Made by a program: the position numbers and the translations under genes. The notes under the pieces were generated by a model. The model did not search any database and was not told where the DNA came from. It saw only the letters and a list, made by a program, of their open reading frames with translations. Positions 36,775 through 44,714 of a DNA stretch of 52,096 nucleotides are shown here, one piece after another (the stretch's first letter is position 1; every line of letters starts with the position of its first letter). The DNA comes from Hyphomonadaceae bacterium (GTDB taxonomy: Bacteria; Pseudomonadota; Alphaproteobacteria; Caulobacterales; Aquidulcibacteraceae), in assembly GCA_019753175.1 (NCBI GenBank), contig JAIELK010000025.1:1-52096 (forward strand), given 5' to 3'.

Positions 36775-37334
36775 TCCGTTTCCTCTATCTTGGACAAATT
36801 CGGCAAAGCAAAGGCGTAGATCATCTGGTCCTTGCCGCAGAGCAATTGATCAAAGAAGGGCATGATCTCGCCGTGAGCCTAGCCGGCCCTGTGTCGGGAT
36901 GGGGCAGCGATACCTTCGCCCCCGACATACTCGCAAAGGTACAATCAAACACTGTGTTGACATCACACATCGCGTTTCTGGGTCACGTTGAAGACGTCGA
37001 TACGGTGTTCAGATCACATGATGTTCACATCGCTCCCTCCATTGGAGACGAATCATATGGTCTTGTCGTTGTGGAAGCCAAGAAGAACTCTCGCCCGTCA
37101 ATCATCTATCCCAGCGGCGGGATGCTTGAACTCGTAGATCACCTCTCCGACGGATGGGTTTGCAAAACAAGAACGGCAGCATCGCTCGTCGAAGGCATGC
37201 GCTTTTTCCTGGAGAACCCTAGCCTCGTGAAAGGCATGGGCGTGCAAGCTCTCGATTCGCTCAGCAGGCTTGCAATCACCCCTGAACACTTCGACATGCG
37301 TTGGGCCAGCATTCTCAAAACTGCGCTTCATTGA
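36771..37334 (+). CDS. C-terminal half of a split GT-B glycosyltransferase
   Basis: A 187-residue protein consisting only of the nucleotide-sugar-binding domain of a GT4-like enzyme: IRFLYLGQIRQSKGVDHLVLAAEQLI, VSLAGPVSGWGS, IAFLGHVEDVDTVFRSHDVHIAPS and the donor motif DESYGLVVVEAKKNSRPSII. It has no acceptor domain. Its ATG overlaps the stop of the preceding half by 4 bases, in the -1 frame relative to it. Two-subunit transferases of this kind exist (Alg13/Alg14, PssD/PssE), and the exact start/stop overlap supports working subunits. A one-base frameshift is the alternative. Confidence 0.78.
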   Translation: MIRFLYLGQIRQSKGVDHLVLAAEQLIKEGHDLAVSLAGPVSGWGSDTFAPDILAKVQSNTVLTSHIAFLGHVEDVDTVFRSHDVHIAPSIGDESYGLVVVEAKKNSRPSIIYPSGGMLELVDHLSDGWVCKTRTAASLVEGMRFFLENPSLVKGMGVQALDSLSRLAITPEHFDMRWASILKTALH

Positions 37335-37387
37335 ATGGCCTACATCTCCATACCAAGTGTCGGCCGCAAATTTCACCACGGTAAGCA

Positions 37388-38239
37388 ATGCTCCGAACAG
37401 CCTTTCGAGCGCTGAACACTGTACTCAAGACCGCCGGCTTGAAGCTTGAACGGGCATCCGCCGACTTCGATGCGCGCCCGGAAGATCGCTTCTCTCGCGG
37501 GCTTATGGTCGAAGAGCTGGCGGCTGGCTTTGAGCGATGGATTCGTGCGCAAACCCTTTTCACGCCAGCTCCGATGAGTGCACTGACGGAGCTCGTGGAT
37601 CGGTTCTACCATGATTGGTTGCAATCACCGTTTCGGAGTCCCACCGGCGGCAGCCGACTCAATAACCTGCTCTGGTTATGCCTGTTGGCGCGCGCATACG
37701 AACCCAAAGTCATCATCGATAGCGGCGCCTTCCAAGGCGCAAGCGCATGGGCGCTTGCTCTCGGCGCCCCAGCTGCTCGTGTTTACAGCTTTGACATAGA
37801 CTTGAGCCAGTTGAAGCGACGAACGAGCGGAGTGCGCTATATTGAAGAGGATTGGATCCGGTTCGACCCGGATTGGCAACCCGGAGATAGGGTGCTCGCC
37901 TACTTCGACGACCACGTCGATCAAGCGCGGCGCCTAATTGAGGCAGCGGACCGCGGTGTTGGGCTGCTCATCTTCGACGACGACTATCCGCTGACGTCCT
38001 TTCATCAGATGGCGCCTTCGCCAAACGTTCTGCCCAAGATCGAGTTTCTTCTGTCCCCGCATCTCAAAGACCTGCAAACGCTGCAATGGCGCTATGGGGG
38101 GAAACTCCACACCTGGACCGCTGAAGGCGCTTTGCTTGAAAACGCTCGCCGCAGAATCAAGGCGACCGAGCGGCTGCCGTTCACCGGCCTAACCACGAAT
38201 ATCATGCAGACGCCGTACCGTTTGGTTGTCCCACAATGA
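37388..38239 (+). CDS. methyltransferase-like protein of unknown substrate
   Basis: A 283-residue protein. The centre reads VIIDSGAFQGASAWALALG and VYSFDID, which resembles the first two motifs of class I methyltransferases such as the TylF/CmcI type. Acidic motifs follow (YFDDHVDQARRLIEAA, LLIFDDDYPLTSFHQM), which could bind a metal as in that family. I am not certain that it is a methyltransferase. It overlaps the next gene by ATGA and marks the return to higher GC. A role in decorating the polysaccharide is inferred from location. Confidence 0.65.
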   Translation: MLRTAFRALNTVLKTAGLKLERASADFDARPEDRFSRGLMVEELAAGFERWIRAQTLFTPAPMSALTELVDRFYHDWLQSPFRSPTGGSRLNNLLWLCLLARAYEPKVIIDSGAFQGASAWALALGAPAARVYSFDIDLSQLKRRTSGVRYIEEDWIRFDPDWQPGDRVLAYFDDHVDQARRLIEAADRGVGLLIFDDDYPLTSFHQMAPSPNVLPKIEFLLSPHLKDLQTLQWRYGGKLHTWTAEGALLENARRRIKATERLPFTGLTTNIMQTPYRLVVPQ

Positions 38240-39402
38240 CATCGAAGCGCATCGCCGCGGTCATTTCCCACCCGATTCAGTACTATGCTCCAATCTTTCG
38301 AGCCCTGGCGAACGCTGGCGACCTACATGTTTTTTACGGGAGACCTTTCGAGCCTCAACATGCTCAAAGCGGCTTCGGTGTCCGGTTCGAATGGGACAGC
38401 GACCTGTTTTCGGGGTACGAGCATTCCTATCTGACCGATGGGGATTTTACGTCATTCGAGCGCCAACTGCGTCAGAACGCCTTCGGCGCAGTCTTGATCA
38501 TGGGCTGGTACCAGCCGGTGCTGCGTCGCGCCATCATGGCGGCGAAGCTTGCAAAGACGCCCGTGATCGTCCGCGGCGACAGCCATCTCGGGATGCCGCG
38601 CGGCGCACTGAAGAAGACGCTGCAGGCGGTTGCATATCCCGCACTGATGCGCGTTTTCGACGCCGTGGCTTTCGTTGGCCAACGCTCGAAAGAGTATTTT
38701 CTCCATTTCGGCTACCCCGCCGAGCGGCTTTTTTATTCTCCCCATTGCGTAGACACTCAGTGGTTCGCGAGCAAGGCGACCAGCAAGGCTCGTTTTGAAC
38801 TGAGAGGTAAGCTCGATATTTCCCAGGAGGCGCTGGTCGTTTTGTTCGCTGGCAAACTCGTCCCGTTCAAACGTCCGCTTGATGTCGTCGATGCAGCCGC
38901 TGCACTGCGCCAACAAGGCATCGCCGTCGAATTGATAATCGCCGGCGCCGGCGCGCTCGAAGGCCGGATAAGAGAAGAAGCCGCCAGGCATCACCTGCCG
39001 ATCCACATGCTGGGATTTCAGAACCAATCTCAGATGCCAGCCGCTTATGCAGCCGCCGACGCTCTGGTGTTGCCATCGGATGGACGGGAGACTTGGGGGC
39101 TCGTCTGTAATGAAGCCCTTGCGTCAGGCACGCCTATCGTCGTTTCAGACGCCATCGGCTGCGCTCCCGATCTCGCTGCGGACGGGCTTGTGGGCAGGCG
39201 TTTCGCCTATGGCAGCAGCGACGCCTGCGCTTCGGCGCTTTCCGCGCTCTTGCGCTCGCCACCCTCGCATCATGCCATCGCTCAGGTGTCCCAGCGCTTC
39301 TCGCTGGATGCAGCTGTCAATGGCATCAGCGCAGCTCTGGACTCAGTGACGACCGGATCACCTCGACCAACGCAAGAGACAGCCCATGCGCACAGCACTT
39401 AG
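38236..39402 (+). CDS. glycosyltransferase, GT4
   Basis: A 388-residue GT-B protein: IAAVISHPIQYYAPIFRAL at the N-terminus, VLFAGKLVPFKRPLDVVDAAAAL, LIIAGAGALEGRI and the donor motif RETWGLVCNEALASGTPIVVSDAIG in the C-terminal domain. Coupled by ATGA to the gene before and overlapping the polymerase gene by 17 bases. The sugar transferred is unknown. Confidence 0.92.
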   Translation: MTSKRIAAVISHPIQYYAPIFRALANAGDLHVFYGRPFEPQHAQSGFGVRFEWDSDLFSGYEHSYLTDGDFTSFERQLRQNAFGAVLIMGWYQPVLRRAIMAAKLAKTPVIVRGDSHLGMPRGALKKTLQAVAYPALMRVFDAVAFVGQRSKEYFLHFGYPAERLFYSPHCVDTQWFASKATSKARFELRGKLDISQEALVVLFAGKLVPFKRPLDVVDAAAALRQQGIAVELIIAGAGALEGRIREEAARHHLPIHMLGFQNQSQMPAAYAAADALVLPSDGRETWGLVCNEALASGTPIVVSDAIGCAPDLAADGLVGRRFAYGSSDACASALSALLRSPPSHHAIAQVSQRFSLDAAVNGISAALDSVTTGSPRPTQETAHAHST

Positions 39403-40810
39403 CATCGCAGTCTCTATTGCCGCCATAACTGCGCTACTCATGGTGAACGCCATTGACCCGCTCCTGATTGCGGCATCCGGCGGCGTTCTCATTCTCGCTA
39501 TTGTCGTGTTGTGGCGGAGCGATGAAGTTCCGATCCTGCTCTTGCCGTTCGGGCTCCAATGGGTCGCCGTGGTGACAAAGCCCATCCAGGCTACGCTCAC
39601 GGCGACGCCGCTGGACAGCCTCTCCGAACGCGGCGCGGCTCTGACGCCCGTCGCTTGGTTTGCTCTCGCCGCGCTCGCGCTCCTCGCGCTCGGCATGCGC
39701 GCCGGCATCGGTCCCGTCGGGCCTCGCCACGGCGTCCGTCTCACGCGCGAGGTGGTTGTGTTGCCTCAGTCCCTCGTGGTCACCGCCTCTCTCGCGGCCA
39801 TCGCCGGCGGTCACGCCATTGATCTCGTGGCCTATAGTTTTGGTCCGGCCGTCCAAGCTGCATTAGCGCTGGCGAACATCCGCTTAGCCGGCATCTTCGC
39901 TCTCACGCTCTGGTGTGTGCTTACTGGGCGACAGGCAGGACTGCTTGCTGCGGTTATCGGGTTCGAAATCATCTTTGGCATGACTGGCTTCTTTGGGGGA
40001 TTCAAGAGCGCGCTCCTCGTTTTCTTGATCGCCGTTGTCGCTTCATTCCCGCGCCTCCGGCCCATCAACATGATTTTAGGTGTCGTGGCCTTCTTGCTGC
40101 TAATCTTCACCGCTGTGTTCTGGTCGGCGATCAAGCCTGACTATCGGGCATTCCTGAACGATGGCACGGGCGAGCAGATCGCGGTTCAACCAATGTCTGA
40201 TCGCATTGCCTATCTCAACGGCGCCGCTCAGAACTTTGAGCAGCCCGATTTCGAACGCGGCGTCGAAGCGCTTTTGTCACGGCAAAGCTACATCGATTTC
40301 CTTGCACAGACAGTCGCTTATGTGCCAGCCAATCGCGCCCATGAAAACGGGGCTCGCACGATTGAAGCGGTGCGGCACGTTCTCACGCCGCGTGTCCTGT
40401 TTCCGGACAAACCCTCCATAGCACATGACACGGATGTGACGTCTCGTTACACTGGCCTCTCGTTCAATTTGGCACAAACCACATCTATTAGCATCGGCTG
40501 GCTCGGCGAGCTCTACATCGACTTCTCTTGGGCTGGTGCGCTTCTTGGGGCTTTCATTCTCGGGTGCATTATCGGTTGGATCGCACGCCTCTTCATCAGC
40601 TATGAGGGCGCTCCCTTGATAGCCAATTTCGCCATCGCCGTGACTGCGATGCTGCCTTTTGCTATTTTTGAGATCCCGCTCATCAAACTGTTCGGCGCCG
40701 CGCTGACCACACTGGGCGTCCTTCTTGTTGTACAGCGATTGATCGTTCCCTGGGTGCTGTCGGTTCTCGGGGTTCGACCCTCAAGCCGAGCCCGTGCTCG
40801 CACAACATGA
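39386..40810 (+). CDS. polysaccharide polymerase-like membrane protein (Wzy type)
   Basis: A 474-residue integral membrane protein with about ten to twelve hydrophobic segments. A large non-membrane loop lies at about residues 250-355 (starting IKPDYRAFLNDGTGEQ), as in O-antigen ligase/polymerase proteins. Late motifs TTSISIGWLGELYIDFSWAGALLGAF resemble the conserved C-terminal part of Wzy-like EpsG/oligosaccharide polymerases. Sequence conservation in this family is low, so the call rests mainly on topology and context. A Wzy polymerase normally works with a Wzx flippase, which is absent here, while an ABC exporter is present. Confidence 0.75.
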   Translation: MRTALSIAVSIAAITALLMVNAIDPLLIAASGGVLILAIVVLWRSDEVPILLLPFGLQWVAVVTKPIQATLTATPLDSLSERGAALTPVAWFALAALALLALGMRAGIGPVGPRHGVRLTREVVVLPQSLVVTASLAAIAGGHAIDLVAYSFGPAVQAALALANIRLAGIFALTLWCVLTGRQAGLLAAVIGFEIIFGMTGFFGGFKSALLVFLIAVVASFPRLRPINMILGVVAFLLLIFTAVFWSAIKPDYRAFLNDGTGEQIAVQPMSDRIAYLNGAAQNFEQPDFERGVEALLSRQSYIDFLAQTVAYVPANRAHENGARTIEAVRHVLTPRVLFPDKPSIAHDTDVTSRYTGLSFNLAQTTSISIGWLGELYIDFSWAGALLGAFILGCIIGWIARLFISYEGAPLIANFAIAVTAMLPFAIFEIPLIKLFGAALTTLGVLLVVQRLIVPWVLSVLGVRPSSRARARTT

Positions 40811-42003
40811 TAGGAAACAACAAGCAACCGCCAGCACCGCTCAAGATTGTCCATGCACTTGCATCGATCGACGACCCCGCCGCGGGCCCCTCACAGAGCG
40901 TGCCCGCGTTGGCGTCGTCCCTCGCCCTTACTGGCGCCGAGGTGACGGTTCACGCGCTTCAGGGTTGGCGGACGACCGGAAGTGATTCAACGAGTGTCCC
41001 AGGCGTGCATGTCGAACGTCATGCGTTGGATCTGGGTCCGTTTGGTCGCTTGTTCGCAGCGTCCGCATCGATGCGCGCGGCGATCCTGCGCGCGGCAGCC
41101 TGCTCCGACATTGTCCACACGCACGGTCTTTGGCTTGCGCCTAATTTCTATCCGGCCGCGGCCATCAAACATCAGGCGGCGCGGGCGAAGATGGTTCTGT
41201 CTCCACGGGGAATGCTGGGCGTCGAAGCGCTCGCTATATCGAATCGGCGCAAACGGCTCGTCTGGATGCTTGCGCAGAGAGACGCAGCCGTGCGCGCGCA
41301 TTGTCTCCACGCGACAGCGGAAAGTGAGCTTGCTGAGATCCGAGCTCTTGGGTTGCGCAACCCCGTGGCGGTGATTCCCAACGGCATAGAGCTTCCGCCC
41401 CTACGCCCCCAAACAATGCGAGCGGAGCGGGAGCGTGTCGTCCTCTCGCTCGGTCGCCTGCACGCAAAAAAGGGCCTTGATCGATTGATCACGGGATGGG
41501 CTCGCATCGAGCGGGACTTTCCTGAGTGGCGACTCAGGATCGTCGGCCGCTCCGAACAAAGCCACGCAGACCAACTAAAGACGCAAGTTAGAAAGCTTAA
41601 ACTGCAGCGCGTGTCGGTTGAAGGTCCGCTTTACGGCCGCGACAAAGCCAAGGCCTATTGGAGCAGCGACGTGTTTGTGCTGCCGTCGCTCAATGAAAAC
41701 TTCGCTATGACAGTCGCTGAAGCGCTGGCCCACGGCGTTCCGGTTATCTCCAGCCAAGGCGCGCCTTGGTCTGGACTCGTCCGAGAAGGATGCGGCTGGT
41801 GGGTGCACGCCTCACCCGACAGCCTAGCTGAAGCGCTTGCAGGTGCGATGCGCCTCGATGACTCACAACGCCTTATGATGGGTGAACTCGGCCGCGCATG
41901 GATGGCGCGCGACTTTTCCTGGGACAGCGTCGCGAAGCGCATGACTGACGTGTATTGCTGGCTCGCACGCGGCGGCGCATGTCCTTCAACAGTCTTCCCA
42001 TGA
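40807..42003 (+). CDS. glycosyltransferase, GT4
   Basis: A 398-residue GT-B protein. LKIVHALASIDDPAAGPSQSVPALASSLAL at the N-terminus, DIVHTHGLWLAPNFYPAA and KMVLSPRGMLGVEALAIS belong to a GT4 subfamily frequent in polysaccharide loci. The donor domain has VLSLGRLHAKKGLDRLI and NENFAMTVAEALAHGVPVI. ATG overlaps the polymerase stop by 4 bases and the gene is coupled to the acyltransferase gene in the same way. Confidence 0.92.
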   Translation: MIGNNKQPPAPLKIVHALASIDDPAAGPSQSVPALASSLALTGAEVTVHALQGWRTTGSDSTSVPGVHVERHALDLGPFGRLFAASASMRAAILRAAACSDIVHTHGLWLAPNFYPAAAIKHQAARAKMVLSPRGMLGVEALAISNRRKRLVWMLAQRDAAVRAHCLHATAESELAEIRALGLRNPVAVIPNGIELPPLRPQTMRAERERVVLSLGRLHAKKGLDRLITGWARIERDFPEWRLRIVGRSEQSHADQLKTQVRKLKLQRVSVEGPLYGRDKAKAYWSSDVFVLPSLNENFAMTVAEALAHGVPVISSQGAPWSGLVREGCGWWVHASPDSLAEALAGAMRLDDSQRLMMGELGRAWMARDFSWDSVAKRMTDVYCWLARGGACPSTVFP

Positions 42004-42575
42004 ACGAACCAGTCTCCCGCGCGAACACCGGCGCCCCGTCGGTCGATGTTCGGGCGAACCGGACCGCACGCAAATGGACACGCGGAGAGAACGTCCGCCG
42101 CGCCGTCTGGGAAACTCTGCGGGGACCGCTCTTCGCTTGGACGCCCCGACCGCTTTGGGGTTGGCGTCGCGCAGTGTTGCGTGCGTTTGGGGCGCGTGTC
42201 GGTGCTGATGCGCACATCCACCCGACTGCGTGTATCCAGATTCCTTGGAACTTGACGATTGGCGATTTCGCCGCCATCGGCGACGGCGCCATCATCTACA
42301 ACCTGGGGCGCATCGAAATCGGCGCTGGCGCAACCATCTCGCAATACGCCCATTTGTGCGCCGGCTCTCACGATTTCCGCGATCCGGCTATGCCGCTGTT
42401 GAAGCTGCCGATCAGGATTGGCGCAGGCGCATGGATCTGCGCCGACGCCTTCGTGGGGCCCGGCGTCACCATAGGCCCAGGCGCTGTCATTGGCGCACGC
42501 GCCGTCGCTGTTCGTGATGTGGACGCCGACGTCGTCGTTGCCGGCAATCCTGCGCGCGATATCGGCAAGCGATGA
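42000..42575 (+). CDS. left-handed beta-helix acyltransferase (WcaF-like)
   Basis: A 191-residue protein. After a basic N-terminus containing WETLRGPLFAWTPRPLWGWRR (about residues 36-56), as in WcaF-type acetyltransferases, come hexapeptide repeats: GARVGADAHIHPTACIQIPW, LTIGDFAAIGDGAIIYNLG, IEIGAGATISQYAHLCAG, then IGAGAWICADAFVGPGVTIG. SHDFRDPAMPLL carries the usual catalytic histidine. It should O-acetylate a sugar of the repeat unit. Translation is coupled to both neighbours by ATGA overlaps. Confidence 0.9.
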   Translation: MNEPVSRANTGAPSVDVRANRTARKWTRGENVRRAVWETLRGPLFAWTPRPLWGWRRAVLRAFGARVGADAHIHPTACIQIPWNLTIGDFAAIGDGAIIYNLGRIEIGAGATISQYAHLCAGSHDFRDPAMPLLKLPIRIGAGAWICADAFVGPGVTIGPGAVIGARAVAVRDVDADVVVAGNPARDIGKR

Positions 42576-43423
42576 CAGGGCTTCTTCCCGTATCCGTCAT
42601 CATTCCAGTCAGAAACGAAGAGCGTATGCTGCCGGAATGCCTGGCCCGTCTTCGGCGCTTCCCAGAGGTCATCGTCGTCGATTCTGGAAGTACCGATCGA
42701 ACTGCCGAGATTGCACGTGGCGCAGGAACGACCGTCCTCGACTTCAAATGGAATGGACTTTTCCCCAAGAAGCGCAATTGGGTTCTGATGAACCACGCCA
42801 TCTCCAATCCATGGGTTCTGTTTCTCGATGCCGACGAATTGTTGACCGATGAGTTTTGCGACGCGCTTGACGGGGCGATCCGAAGCCAACGTTGCGTCGG
42901 ATACTGGCTCAATTACACCAACTACTTTCTGGGCCGGCCGCTCCGTCATGGCGTCGCTCAAAGGAAGCTTGCCGTGTTCAAGGTCGGCGCGGGTCTCTAC
43001 GAGCGCATCGATGAAGACCGTTGGAGCAATCTCGATATGGAGGTGCATGAGCATCCCATAATCGATGGACCTGTCGGCGAGATTAAGGCGCGCATAGATC
43101 ATCGCGACGACCGCGGCGTTTTGCGTTTCATTGATCGCCATCGCGACTATGCACAATGGGAAGCAAAACGCGTCTTGGCGCTGGAATCGGCACAACCAGG
43201 ATCGCCGGTGAAATTGACCCCGCGACAGCGCCTAAAATACCGATCTCTCCGACGCTGGTGGTTTCCATGGTTCTACTTTCTTGTTCAGTACATTTTTAAG
43301 TTCGGCGTGTTTGACGGTCACGCGGGCCTGCAATACGCCCTCTACAAGTTCTGGTACTTTGCGACGGTTCGTTTACTCCTGCTCGAGAACGACGTACCGG
43401 CACGTCGCGCCGGTCGCAGCTGA
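42572..43423 (+). CDS. glycosyltransferase, GT2 (KdtX/WaaE-like)
   Basis: A 283-residue GT-A enzyme: VSVIIPVRNEERMLPECLARLRRFPEVIVVDSGSTDRT at the N-terminus and FLDADELLTDEF with the metal-binding aspartates. The layout, with KKRNWVL and the aromatic C-terminus WWFPWFYFLVQYIFKFGVFDGHAGLQYALYKF split by two short membrane-associated helices, resembles the WaaE/KdtX-like family that glycosylates lipid-linked or core sugars. Its TGA shares one base with the ATG of the nucleotidyltransferase gene (TGATG), which links the polysaccharide operon to the lasso cluster. Confidence 0.9.
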   Translation: MTGLLPVSVIIPVRNEERMLPECLARLRRFPEVIVVDSGSTDRTAEIARGAGTTVLDFKWNGLFPKKRNWVLMNHAISNPWVLFLDADELLTDEFCDALDGAIRSQRCVGYWLNYTNYFLGRPLRHGVAQRKLAVFKVGAGLYERIDEDRWSNLDMEVHEHPIIDGPVGEIKARIDHRDDRGVLRFIDRHRDYAQWEAKRVLALESAQPGSPVKLTPRQRLKYRSLRRWWFPWFYFLVQYIFKFGVFDGHAGLQYALYKFWYFATVRLLLLENDVPARRAGRS

Positions 43424-44706
43424 TGGGCAAAAGAGCGACACACTTTGAATCATCCCCTCTGAAGCTCATGCGCGCGCGCGACGACGCCTGCGCGCGGCTT
43501 TTGCTGCTGATCGCCAAGGTCTCGATAACGCCCGCGCAGCTCGAGGATGTGCGTCAGCTTGCGGGTCAGATCGCGAATTGGAGCGAGTTCGCCCTGATTG
43601 CGGCGGATAAGTTCATCGCCCCTCTGGCGCATCGGCATTTACAAGAGGCTGCATCGGATATCATGCCGCCAAGCGCATTGCAGGCGCTTGCAACGCGCGC
43701 CCGACGTTCAGTGTTTGAGACGCTGCGCGTCGTTGCGGCGCACATCGATTTTCATAAGACCTGCATTGCGTCTACCGGCGCGCGCCATGCCTATTTGAAA
43801 GGCGTCGCTCTGGCCCAGGTCTATTACCGCGATGTCGGTGAACGGTTCTGCCGCGACATCGACGTTCTCGTCGCGGCGAGCGACATTCCGCGCGTCATTT
43901 CGATCGCTCGCGCGGCAGGCTATCGCGTCCTGGTTACCGAACTCGCATCCCCAATCTACGCCGATGAGCTGAAGGACATTGAGTTCCTATGCCGCCACTC
44001 GGATGTGATAACTCTTATCAGCAAAGATGGCGTCGCCATTGAAATCCATCGAAAACTGGACAAACTGAGCGTCGGTTTCGATCTGGAGCAGGCGCTGAGG
44101 AGCGCCGTCAGCGTCACTATCGCCGACATCACGGTCCGCGTCCTCGCTCCCAGCTATCACTTCGCTTACATTTGCTATCATCATTCGCGCCACTTCTGGT
44201 CGCGCCTGCATTGGCTGGCCGATCTCGACGCGATGGTGCGTGCGCCTTCGTTCGATCGGGTCGAAATCCTTGCCTTGGCCGATACGATCGGCATTCGACC
44301 TACGCTCGAGGCGGCCCTCGAATTCAATCGCCTCACTGCTCGGCCAGGCCTTTGGGGCGGGGTCGTCCCCGAAGATGCTGCGGGCGGCCAATTTCTGAAG
44401 GCCTGCCTCCTCAATCTCGAGGGCGGTTTGGATTTCGAAGAGTCGCTGCGCGGAAGCATGATGTACCAGGATTTCATCTCGCCTTGGCAGGTCGAGAGCG
44501 AAAAACGCCTTCACTTTTGGGCCCGTTCATGGGCGCGCCGTTTAAGACCCAGCGTTACGCAGCATTTCGCAAGACGCTACCCGCAGCCACTGCACTGGCT
44601 CTACACGCTTGAGAATGCGATGCAACTCGCCAAGAATGGCATCGCCCTCGCTTGGTCGCCATCGGCGAGGCCGGGTTCGCCGCAGCCACCGCACACGACG
44701 TCCTAA
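43423..44706 (+). CDS. lasso-cluster nucleotidyltransferase-family protein
   Basis: A 427-residue protein of the NTP_transf_5 family. The core is RHAYLKGVALAQVYYRDVGERFCRDIDVLV (about residues 120-150, split by a variable Gly region), where the DID pair should bind metal, followed by VAIEIHRKLDKLS. Members of this family occur in lasso-peptide clusters that also carry an HPr-type kinase. One, PsmN of the pseudomycoidin cluster, was reported to add hexose to the phosphorylated C-terminal serine (recalled, not looked up). The next genes encode exporter, leader-binding protein and precursor, so this gene is best placed in the lasso pathway. It also overlaps the last polysaccharide gene by one base. 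Confidence 0.8.
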   Translation: MGKRATHFESSPLKLMRARDDACARLLLLIAKVSITPAQLEDVRQLAGQIANWSEFALIAADKFIAPLAHRHLQEAASDIMPPSALQALATRARRSVFETLRVVAAHIDFHKTCIASTGARHAYLKGVALAQVYYRDVGERFCRDIDVLVAASDIPRVISIARAAGYRVLVTELASPIYADELKDIEFLCRHSDVITLISKDGVAIEIHRKLDKLSVGFDLEQALRSAVSVTIADITVRVLAPSYHFAYICYHHSRHFWSRLHWLADLDAMVRAPSFDRVEILALADTIGIRPTLEAALEFNRLTARPGLWGGVVPEDAAGGQFLKACLLNLEGGLDFEESLRGSMMYQDFISPWQVESEKRLHFWARSWARRLRPSVTQHFARRYPQPLHWLYTLENAMQLAKNGIALAWSPSARPGSPQPPHTTS

Positions 44707-44714
44707 GAGGACCC

